A stretch of DNA of 21,120 nt from a virus. A model generated the notes under the pieces. That model saw only the letters and a list, made by a program, of their open reading frames with translations, was not told the origin of the DNA and searched no databases. The DNA lies in the IMG/VR virus record IMGVR_UViG_3300036398_003484, positions 1-21,120 of that record; one strand, given 5' to 3'. Each line of letters begins with the position of its first letter. Within the stretch, counting starts at the first letter, position 1. This document shows positions 7,084 to 13,730 of this stretch, piece by piece. The position numbers and the translations under genes are program-made.

Positions 7084-8162
7084 TACTCTAACCCCAAATA
7101 TAATGATTTTAGTGGTTTTGGTGAAGTTGATCTTGTATCACTATAATAATTTAGTTTAGCAAGTCCTATGGATGTTCCAGCATCTGTTGAAATCGGCTCA
7201 ATATATAAGTTAACATCTTTAGGTAAACAATTTAAGTATCTATAATTAGCTACACAATTTAAAGCACATCCACCAGTCAGAACTAAATTTTTTGATCCTG
7301 TTAATTTTAATGTGTATAATATTAAATTTATCATATAATCTTCAAAATCTTTTTGGACTCTATATGCAAGATTGCATAAATTACTAAACTTTGAATTTTC
7401 TGGACCTATTACCTGTCTTTTGAATGATACATATTCATATGGAATAAAGTTTAATCCGTATCTTGTTCTATAGAATTGAGAACAATCTAATTTTCCGTCA
7501 ATAATAAAAGGTTTTATATTTGGATCTTCTTTACCATATGCAGATAATCCCATCAATTTTCCAGATCCTAAAGTACCAAAACCAAAATAATCTGCAATAG
7601 AACTATAAATTGCACCTATTCCCATTGGATATGTATCAAATGGATGTCTCTCAGAGGACATAAAAGATGGAATTACATTTTTCTGATAAGTTGTTATAAT
7701 ATTTGGATAAGACATTGTATATATTGTTTCAACTTCCTGGTAATCATCATTTCCATTTATATAATTGCCCATTCCATCTACGACTAAAACTGCAGATTCT
7801 CTAAACCCTGAATTATAAAATCCACATGCTGCATGGTAAATGTGATGATCCAAATATAAATCATAATTTATTTCTTTTCGATAATAACTATTTTGTCTAT
7901 TATAAAACTTTTCAACTAGTTTACTAAAATTTTTAGCAGTTTCTTCTACACATTTTTTGTCCCAAGATTCATATAATGTTGATATCTGTATTGGGTTTAT
8001 CTCTTTATCATAATTAATAAATGGAACAACCGTCATTGGTAGATCATGTTGTTTTATTCTTGAATAACGCTCTTCTTCAACAAACCAATCTATTTCCCCG
8101 GATTCATTTACCTGGCAAATTGATCCATCATGACTTAAATTTACACCCCAATATACTGACAT
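7083..8162 (-). CDS. Carbamoyltransferase N-terminal (Kae1-like) domain only, NodU/TobZ family
   Basis: This 359-aa protein matches the N-terminal, Kae1-like domain of O-carbamoyltransferases: SHDGSI (10-15), EEERYSRIKQ (29-38), DHHIYHAACGFYNSGF (105-120), LVVDGMG (126-132), GSGKLMGLSAYG (199-210), LTGGCALNCVANY (295-307) and EPISTDAGTSIG (322-333). Full proteins are about 570-600 aa. This one stops after LYLGLE, aligning with LYTGPSY (388-394) of the 597-aa paralogue, exactly where the C-terminal domain should begin. In TobZ the C-terminal YrdC-like domain makes carbamoyl-adenylate and the Kae1-like domain transfers it. The gene is intact, TAATG-coupled on both sides, and much more AT-rich than its paralogue. 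It may act with the full-length protein, or bind rather than modify a substrate. Confidence 0.85.
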   Translation of the reverse strand: MSVYWGVNLSHDGSICQVNESGEIDWFVEEERYSRIKQHDLPMTVVPFINYDKEINPIQISTLYESWDKKCVEETAKNFSKLVEKFYNRQNSYYRKEINYDLYLDHHIYHAACGFYNSGFRESAVLVVDGMGNYINGNDDYQEVETIYTMSYPNIITTYQKNVIPSFMSSERHPFDTYPMGIGAIYSSIADYFGFGTLGSGKLMGLSAYGKEDPNIKPFIIDGKLDCSQFYRTRYGLNFIPYEYVSFKRQVIGPENSKFSNLCNLAYRVQKDFEDYMINLILYTLKLTGSKNLVLTGGCALNCVANYRYLNCLPKDVNLYIEPISTDAGTSIGLAKLNYYSDTRSTSPKPLKSLYLGLE

Positions 8163-8950
8163 TAGTTTAATCCCTCCACATCATGTTTAGTTAAGGTATA
8201 AGTACCAAAATGTTGAACAGCAATTGCTGCTGCTTTATTTGCATATTTAATAGATTCAGAAAATCTAATCTGATCATTTTCACAAGACAAATATTTGTAT
8301 ACAAATGCTGCTAAAAATGTATCACCTGCACCAACAACATCAAAGACATTAACTTTTTCTGTTGGATAAATTTTATCAAGATACTGAGTTCCATTGCTAC
8401 CCAAAGTTACAATTAAATGCAAATCATCTGGATATGTAATGAGATTATCATATTCTCTTTGATTTATTTTAAAAATAACATTTTTTTCTGTAAATAAATC
8501 TTTTTTCTTGGTATCTATAAAAACTGGTCCATTAAAATTTTGGCAGAAAACTTTAAGATCATTTGTGGTTAAAAATCCCTTATTGTAGTCTGATATTACA
8601 ATCGCATCATAAGATAAATGCAAAAATGCACTTTTAACTTCTGACGGCTTTATTTTATCAACAGAATCATCCTCATCAATTCTGATTAATTGCTGATTAG
8701 AATTGATATCTACTATTCTTGTCTTTTTTATCAATTTTTTATTTGTTATATGATTGACGAATACTCCAAATGACTCAAGATTATTCTTTACATTTGCAGA
8801 CATTCCAAGAGAAGATATCTTTTTTTTATAATCTAATATGGGAACTGGTGCTTCTGGACTAATTCTATCTACAGAACCATAGATACTTATATCCTCACAA
8901 GTTTCTCCTATTAATAATATTTTCAATTGTTTTTGTTGTTGAGTATTCAT
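8162..8950 (-). CDS. rfaE1: D-glycero-D-manno-heptose-7-phosphate kinase (HldE kinase domain, PfkB family)
   Basis: This 262-aa protein is the ribokinase/PfkB-type half of HldE and would phosphorylate heptose 7-phosphate at C1. Family-specific evidence is YGSVDRISPEAPVPIL (24-39), which mirrors E. coli HldE, plus the LGMSANVKNNL motif (48-58), SDYNKG (120-125) and the catalytic VVGAGDTF loop (205-212) with base D210. E. coli's kinase domain is about 318 residues, so this is a trimmed version. The start is less certain: the ATG at 8950 makes the gene overlap the upstream nucleotidyltransferase by 56 bases, and a TTG at codon 9 (8926) is an alternative. Its stop shares a base with the next ATG (TAATG). 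Confidence 0.88.
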   Translation of the reverse strand: MNTQQQKQLKILLIGETCEDISIYGSVDRISPEAPVPILDYKKKISSLGMSANVKNNLESFGVFVNHITNKKLIKKTRIVDINSNQQLIRIDEDDSVDKIKPSEVKSAFLHLSYDAIVISDYNKGFLTTNDLKVFCQNFNGPVFIDTKKKDLFTEKNVIFKINQREYDNLITYPDDLHLIVTLGSNGTQYLDKIYPTEKVNVFDVVGAGDTFLAAFVYKYLSCENDQIRFSESIKYANKAAAIAVQHFGTYTLTKHDVEGLN

Positions 8951-9302
8951 TTATCCTATCAAAAAATTTTAATTCTTTTGCATATTCTGACCCGATAACT
9001 GGTTTTCCCTTCCAATCAGAACCCACTATCATTATATCTGGTTTATAATATTTAACAAGATTTTTCAAGTCCATATCAGAACCAAATGTTCTGACTTCAT
9101 CAACATGGTACAAATTAGATAACATAAAAGCACGATCTTCGAGAGAATTAATTGGTCTTGTTGGACCTTTCTTTTCTTTAACTCTCTCGTCGGAATCTAT
9201 CGCAACAATTAAATAATCTCCAAAAGATTTTGCATATTCAAATAACAAAAGATGTCCCGTATGGAGAACATCAAATGTTCCGTTTACAAATATTTTTTTC
9301 AT
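8895..9302 (-). CDS. rfaE2: D-glycero-D-manno-heptose 1-phosphate adenylyltransferase (HldE nucleotidyltransferase domain)
   Basis: This 135-aa protein is a cytidylyltransferase-fold enzyme that would join heptose 1-phosphate and ATP to give ADP-D-glycero-D-manno-heptose. It has the HxGH nucleotide-binding motif at H14-T-G-H17 (GTFDVLHTGH), VAIDSDERVKEKKGPTRPIN (33-52), EDRAFML (55-61), VGSDWKG (93-99) and YSTTKTI (120-126), the latter being the ISSF/STTK-type signature. Length fits a stand-alone domain. In most bacteria this is fused behind the kinase; here the two are separate genes, adenylyltransferase first, overlapping by 56 bases. Its product would feed HldD. It follows the full-length carbamoyltransferase after a 23-base gap. 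Confidence 0.9.
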   Translation of the reverse strand: MKKIFVNGTFDVLHTGHLLLFEYAKSFGDYLIVAIDSDERVKEKKGPTRPINSLEDRAFMLSNLYHVDEVRTFGSDMDLKNLVKYYKPDIMIVGSDWKGKPVIGSEYAKELKFFDRINEYSTTKTIENIINRRNL

Positions 9303-9325
9303 GGAATAATAATATAATTTTTTGT

Positions 9326-11119
9326 CTAATTATTTTCCATCTTTATGAGCAATTCGTACTCTGGCAAATACAAATATTCAATTAAACTATTAGCAAGAGT
9401 TCTTACAGCATCGTCAAGAGTTTCAACCAAAGGCTCTCCTCCAAGATTGAATGAAGTATTAAAAATAATTGGACAACCAGTTTTTTCGTAAAAAGTATTA
9501 ATCAAATTATAATAGTGCAAATTCTGTTCTTGTGTAACAGTTTGAATTCTGCAAGTTCCATCAACGTGAATAATGGCAGGAATTTTTTCTTCTACTCCTT
9601 CTTTACAGTTTACTGCATACATCATAAACGGAGAATCTTCCATTCCCCTAAGATCAAACCAATCATGAACATGTTCTTGCAGAATAGATCCAGCAAACGG
9701 TCTAAAATATTCTCTTCTCTTAATTCGATTTACATGATCTTTACCATCTGGATCTCTTGGGTCATAGAGAATAGAACGATTACCAAGTGCTCTAGGACCA
9801 GCTTCTGACCTTCCTTGAAATAATGCAACAATATTTTTGTCCATGATTAAATCAATAACATCCTCATAGGATGCAGATGCCACTTCTGTCGCATCGTATT
9901 TTTGTATTATTAGATTAATTTCTTGTTGACTATACATATAACTTGGTCCAGTATAAAGAGTTTCAATTTTTTGTTTTACTTCAATATCTTCATTAATTTT
10001 ATGATGCCATAATAATGCAGCTCCGATAGCAGTTCCGGCATCATTACTTACTGGTTCAACATAAAGATTAATGTTTTCATCTTTAAGTTGCTCAAGATAC
10101 CAATAGTTTGCAACACAATTAAGACCATATCCGCCAGAAATAACTACATTATTATTTCCAGTCATTTCAACTGCCTTACGAATTAAATCAAGAACCATTT
10201 GTTGTGATTGTGTTTGAATGGCATATGCCATATCACGACGATTCTCAAGAAGTGTTAGATCATCAAATTCTTGTGGTGTTCTAAGAAATTCGTATCTACC
10301 TTCATTAACTAATGCACCGTTAGGATAAGTTGGAATAATAACATTTCGATCAGAAGTCTTCCAACTACCACCATTACCATCAGTATAGATTGCAGGAATA
10401 TTATCATTTGGTTTCCCGTAAGGGAATAATCCCATAGTTTTACCTGCTTCAATAGGAGGCCAACCACAATATTGAGTTACTGCTTCATATGCTTTAGTAA
10501 TACCAGCAGAATCATCAATAATCAATTCATGGAATCCATCCTCTCCTTCTTGCTCACTTGGGAATTTTTCAATCCTTGCAGATGCCCATGGACCTCTTCC
10601 TGCTTGATGTTTGTATAATGTTTTAAAATCTGCTGGATATTCACAACTAAAAATGGATTCAAGTTCCCAAGTCATTTCATTATTTCTTCCAATTTGCATT
10701 GGAATAAAAGTACCAGCACCATCTACAACTAAAGATACAGCACTCTCAAATCCAGAACGATAAAATGCACATGCAGCATGAAGTTTATGGTGATTTCTAC
10801 TTAAATCAATAACCTGCGGATGATTATAGTTTTCTTGGTTTCTGTCAATTAATCCAAGTTTTCTTGCAAGACCTGTATAAATGTCATCACCAGAAAAATC
10901 AATTTTTCCAGCATCACTTAAAGGTTGCGTATGTGCGATAACCAAATAATCAAGTTTATCGGTATATTCGAGTATCTTAACCATTGATGCTAATGGTCCG
11001 CCATCATATTTTGCTCTAGATAAACGCTCTTCTTCTATAGATAAAACTAACTCACCATCTTTTAATAAACAAACACCAGAATTATGCCCTCTGGCAATGG
11101 CAGCAATCCATTGAGTCAT
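9326..11119 (-). CDS. Full-length O-carbamoyltransferase, NodU/CmcH/TobZ family
   Basis: This 597-aa enzyme would transfer carbamoyl from carbamoyl phosphate, through carbamoyl-adenylate, to a sugar hydroxyl. The Kae1-like domain (1-385) has RGHNSGVCLL (10-19), SIEEERLSRAKYDGG (27-41), the metal-site region NHHKLHAACAFYRSGF (109-124), VVDGAG (131-136), EAGKTMGLFPYG (224-235), ISGGYGLNCVANYWYL (327-342) and EPVSNDAGTAIGAA (355-368). The C-terminal domain has GRSEAGPRALGNRSIL (436-451), YFRPFAGSIL (471-480) and NTSFNLGGEPLVET (554-567). Nothing is missing. A GAGGAA ribosome site precedes the ATG, in the 13-base gap after the GT9 gene. Beside ADP-heptose enzymes, a heptose acceptor is plausible; carbamoylated heptose is known from Pseudomonas aeruginosa LPS core. 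The acceptor is not shown by the sequence. Confidence 0.92.
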   Translation of the reverse strand: MTQWIAAIARGHNSGVCLLKDGELVLSIEEERLSRAKYDGGPLASMVKILEYTDKLDYLVIAHTQPLSDAGKIDFSGDDIYTGLARKLGLIDRNQENYNHPQVIDLSRNHHKLHAACAFYRSGFESAVSLVVDGAGTFIPMQIGRNNEMTWELESIFSCEYPADFKTLYKHQAGRGPWASARIEKFPSEQEGEDGFHELIIDDSAGITKAYEAVTQYCGWPPIEAGKTMGLFPYGKPNDNIPAIYTDGNGGSWKTSDRNVIIPTYPNGALVNEGRYEFLRTPQEFDDLTLLENRRDMAYAIQTQSQQMVLDLIRKAVEMTGNNNVVISGGYGLNCVANYWYLEQLKDENINLYVEPVSNDAGTAIGAALLWHHKINEDIEVKQKIETLYTGPSYMYSQQEINLIIQKYDATEVASASYEDVIDLIMDKNIVALFQGRSEAGPRALGNRSILYDPRDPDGKDHVNRIKRREYFRPFAGSILQEHVHDWFDLRGMEDSPFMMYAVNCKEGVEEKIPAIIHVDGTCRIQTVTQEQNLHYYNLINTFYEKTGCPIIFNTSFNLGGEPLVETLDDAVRTLANSLIEYLYLPEYELLIKMENN

Positions 11120-11132
11120 TTTTAATTATTCC

Positions 11133-12272
11133 TCACTTAGTATTCTTTAAAACATTTTTAATTTCTTTTTCTAAATCTGGGGAAAATCCCCTATTTTCTT
11201 TTGGTAATAATGCTTTATTTTGTGTAGAAGTAGTATTGATTAATACTGGCATACTTGGAGTTGAATTTAATTGTGGAGGACAACAGGAAGAACTTACTTG
11301 TTCTGTTGGTTTCCAATTACCAGTATATGCAACGGATTTGCCCAATCTTTTTTTTACAGTACTAATCACTTTTTGCACTTCTTCATTCGTCATTTCTAGG
11401 GATTCGTCATTATATCTATCAATTTCATCATCTATTGAAATTCGTATTGGACTATATTTTCTTTTATTCTTTCCAATGTCTATTATGTCAAAATCTTTTG
11501 AATTGGGATATGAAATATTTTCTGGATATGTCGATCCAAGAACAACAGTAGCAGTCTTTCCAAATGATTTTGCAATATGTTGTCCCATGCTATCACACCC
11601 CAAAAAGTGGTCTGCCGCATTAATTAAACTTGCCCATAACCTCATATCAGTTATTTGTGGCCTTGCAACTTTATGTTTTGATTTATCTTCATTATTTTCT
11701 AGAGGAAAATAAAGTTCACTCATTATTATAATTGCATAGTCCTTTTTCAATTCATTAATAATTTCTACTATTGAATTTAACGGAAAACTGCGAGAAGTTG
11801 TATCTGCAATAAAATCTTGCCCAACTTGTTGAATTGACCTACCAAAGGGTTGAACAATTAAAACTTTATCTTTTCCTGTTCCTGCTTTAACTTCTTCTAT
11901 CATGTTATATCCAGATAGAAGTTCCATTTTATTTAAAATGATTTTTGGATCAGGAAGTTCTCTAGGCTCATCTAATCCATTAATTATTATGTCGAATGCT
12001 TGGGACAAATTACACTTTTGATTATAGTATTCCCAAAGTCTATATGGTTCTGGACTTACACAATCACGATGTTTAATTTCCTTTTCAAATAATCCTTTAT
12101 GCCAACTATCAAATACTTTATTATGTAGAGTGGGATGACCTTTATAGAAATCTGTCCCACCCTCACAGACGATTATAAAATCATCATGGGTTTCTGCATA
12201 CTTTTCAAATGCAGGGATGGAGCAAATTACTCTGCCAGCTCCACCATTAATAAAAAATGCTTTAGACCTCAT
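11133..12272 (-). CDS. GT9-like glycosyltransferase (heptosyltransferase family)
   Basis: This 379-aa protein fits glycosyltransferase family 9, which uses ADP-heptose or related donors. The N-terminus, NGGAGRVICSIPAFEKY (9-25), corresponds to the family's G-(D)-x-I-x-x-x-P-x loop. The donor half shows VLIVQPFGRS (137-146), RLWASLINAADHFLGCDSMG (211-230) and AKSFGKTATVVLGSTYPENI (234-253), matching the family's D-S/G-G-x-x-H-x-A-x-x-x-G-x-P-x-x-x-x-x-G-x-T pattern. Residues from about 313 form a Ser/Thr/Pro-rich tail with SSSCCPPQ and a short Lys-rich terminal helix, not part of the usual fold and perhaps a tether. Acceptor and exact donor are unknown; heptose transfer is inferred from the four adjacent ADP-heptose genes. 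A near-match late box (12307-12314) lies upstream. Confidence 0.75.
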   Translation of the reverse strand: MRSKAFFINGGAGRVICSIPAFEKYAETHDDFIIVCEGGTDFYKGHPTLHNKVFDSWHKGLFEKEIKHRDCVSPEPYRLWEYYNQKCNLSQAFDIIINGLDEPRELPDPKIILNKMELLSGYNMIEEVKAGTGKDKVLIVQPFGRSIQQVGQDFIADTTSRSFPLNSIVEIINELKKDYAIIIMSELYFPLENNEDKSKHKVARPQITDMRLWASLINAADHFLGCDSMGQHIAKSFGKTATVVLGSTYPENISYPNSKDFDIIDIGKNKRKYSPIRISIDDEIDRYNDESLEMTNEEVQKVISTVKKRLGKSVAYTGNWKPTEQVSSSCCPPQLNSTPSMPVLINTTSTQNKALLPKENRGFSPDLEKEIKNVLKNTK

Positions 12273-12306
12273 TCGATAACCTCAGTTAAACAATAACTAA
12301 CTGATA

Positions 12307-12314
12307 TATTTATC
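12307..12314 (-). promoter_or_regulatory. Possible late-type promoter box GATAAATA upstream of the GT9 gene
   Basis: The minus strand reads GATAAATA, one mismatch from the T4 late consensus TATAAATA, ending 35 bases before the GT9 ATG and overlapping the stop codon of the preceding oxygenase. It could give the sugar genes a late transcript. One-mismatch matches are common in DNA this AT-rich. Confidence 0.35.
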
Positions 12315-12912
12315 ACATGAACATTACCTGTACTAGTCTATCGCAGGATTTAAACATATGTGACTTCATCACTGCTCCATGAACCATATTTGCATCATAT
12401 AATATTGCTCTATTATATTTCATATTAACTGTATATTTTAGGATTGGTTTAGTATTAAAATCCCCATCCCATTGATAAAATTCTGTTCCCCCTTCACATT
12501 CTTCTGGGGTATTTAAATAAACAACACATGCCCATTTATTTAATGGGCCATCTAAGTGTTCAATATTTTTTCTACCATCTTCTATTATTTCTAAATTATT
12601 AGTAACATTTACCATGAATCTCATTGCAGACCATTTATAATTATGATGATTTTTGTCAAACACTACATGCCATTTAGGATGCATACACAATTCTTCGAAA
12701 ACATCTTTCATATAATATGATAATCTCAAATCGTCTTCGCATACTCTTCTACCAATTGCTCCCGCCAAAAGATCTGAGTTTGTATGCTTTTTAGAATTTT
12801 TTGCATATTCCCGTACTTTATCTGGGTCTTCATAAAAATTGTCAATGACAAAGAAAATTTTTTTATCAATAGTATTAATTTTTACTTTTAAGTTTTGATT
12901 TAATTTAAACAT
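12313..12912 (-). CDS. DUF6445-like 2OG/Fe(II) oxygenase-fold protein
   Basis: This 199-aa protein resembles the DUF6445 group, which shares the 2OG-Fe(II) oxygenase fold. Visible features are an N-terminal FVIDNFYEDPDKVREYAKNS (21-40), SAMRFMVNVT (95-104), and candidate iron ligands H119-x-D121 (IEHLDGPL) and H178 (MVHGA), with R192 (DRLVQVMFM) as likely 2-oxoglutarate ligand. The core strand WACVVYLNTPEECEGGTEFY (127-146) carries the family's GGT element. The substrate is unknown. It is the first cargo-cluster gene after the terminator at 12931-12969. I see no Shine-Dalgarno sequence before its ATG and no clear promoter, so it may depend on read-through. Confidence 0.72.
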   Translation of the reverse strand: MFKLNQNLKVKINTIDKKIFFVIDNFYEDPDKVREYAKNSKKHTNSDLLAGAIGRRVCEDDLRLSYYMKDVFEELCMHPKWHVVFDKNHHNYKWSAMRFMVNVTNNLEIIEDGRKNIEHLDGPLNKWACVVYLNTPEECEGGTEFYQWDGDFNTKPILKYTVNMKYNRAILYDANMVHGAVMKSHMFKSCDRLVQVMFM

Positions 12913-12930
12913 TTTTCATTGCAAACAAAA

Positions 12931-12969
12931 TAAAAAAAAGTCTCATCCAAAAATAAATTAGGATGAGAC
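12931..12969 (-). terminator. Rho-independent terminator after the tail-chaperone-like gene
   Basis: On the minus strand a perfect 9-bp stem (GTCTCATCC / GGATGAGAC at 12961-12969 and 12940-12948) with a 12-base loop is followed directly by eight T residues (12939-12932). It lies 22 bases after the stop of the 12991-13683 gene and separates the structural block from the cargo cluster. Confidence 0.85.
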
Positions 12970-12990
12970 CTTAAAGTTAATTTATAATTT

Positions 12991-13683
12991 TCAATTTGCT
13001 CGTACTGGTGTTGGGTTTTCCGGGAACATATAGAAAGCAATTGATGGTTCTACTCCATTAGATTGCATGATATCGGGAAGATCTCTCAATTTTTGTCTAT
13101 ATTCTTTCCATTGCTGCTTCAAATCTTCTGGCATATCTTCAGTCACTTTACCATCAGATCCGTCAAGAAGTCTATTTCTATGATCTCTAATATCATCCCA
13201 AGTTAAAAATTCTTCTTTATCTAAAAGTTTTTTCTCAACAGTCCATCTATCTATAACTAATTCACCATCAATTAATTTTACAGAATATCTATTATAAATG
13301 TCATCAGGAATAAGTGGGACTTGATATGAAAATTGGGGATACCCTTCAATTTTTGGGGATCCTGGGTGAATGACTGCATCTAAATCATTTCTAGATTCCT
13401 GAAGTTCATTAACAACTGGACCCCTCAATTGGCAGATTAATGGGTTTTTACTACAATCTACTTCATGCCACTCCACTACGTCTGCTGGAACTGGTCTACC
13501 ATCAGCAATATCTTCTGCTGTTAATGGTCCATGGGATTCTCTCCCGTCTTCTCCAATTTGCAACCAAATTTTATCTGGTCCATGATAAGTGAACTTACGA
13601 GTTTTCCCTTCTGTGGTGCTATGATCCACTAAGAATTCATTGGGTAACTCTAAATCAAATTCTACTGAAATGTAATCTGACAT
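12991..13683 (-). CDS. Protein with C-terminal phage tail-assembly-chaperone-like domain
   Basis: The C-terminal part of this 230-aa protein, residues about 160-206, matches the Phage_tail_APC pattern: WDDIRDHRNRLLDGSD followed by QQWKEYRQKLRDLPD (compare the family's R-N-x-L-L-x-x-x-D and W-x-x-Y-R-x-x-L-R-D-x-P). Proteins with this domain are usually encoded next to tail fibre genes and are thought to help fibre folding or assembly. The N-terminal 150 residues are less familiar: a beta-rich start (SVEFDLELPNEFLVDHST), a GPDKIWLQIGEDGRESHGPL segment that may recognise a fibre, and WHEVDCSKNPLICQLRG. A good GAGGAA ribosome site and a perfect late box precede it, and it directly follows the three Cys-rich genes, so they may be its clients. 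Stand-alone structural role is the alternative. Confidence 0.72.
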   Translation of the reverse strand: MSDYISVEFDLELPNEFLVDHSTTEGKTRKFTYHGPDKIWLQIGEDGRESHGPLTAEDIADGRPVPADVVEWHEVDCSKNPLICQLRGPVVNELQESRNDLDAVIHPGSPKIEGYPQFSYQVPLIPDDIYNRYSVKLIDGELVIDRWTVEKKLLDKEEFLTWDDIRDHRNRLLDGSDGKVTEDMPEDLKQQWKEYRQKLRDLPDIMQSNGVEPSIAFYMFPENPTPVRAN

Positions 13684-13720
13684 TTTTTCCTCGGTTTGTT
13701 CAGGTTTTCTCCTTCATATT

Positions 13721-13728
13721 TATTTATA
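13721..13728 (-). promoter_or_regulatory. T4-type late promoter box TATAAATA upstream of the tail-chaperone-like gene
   Basis: A perfect TATAAATA on the minus strand ends 38 bases before the ATG at 13683, in the 47-base gap just after the stop of the last Cys-rich gene. It would drive a one-gene transcript ending at the terminator at 12931-12969. Confidence 0.6.
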
Positions 13729-13730
13729 AA

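Noticed and set aside
11236-11712. Plus-strand 158-codon ORF antisense to the GT9-like gene
   Set aside because: It mirrors the GT9 coding frame, has no ribosome site or promoter, and its product resembles no family I know.
12931-12969. Hairpin as an attachment site or mobile-element end
   Set aside because: The 9-bp stem followed by eight T residues is fully explained as an intrinsic terminator, and no integrase or direct repeat is nearby.
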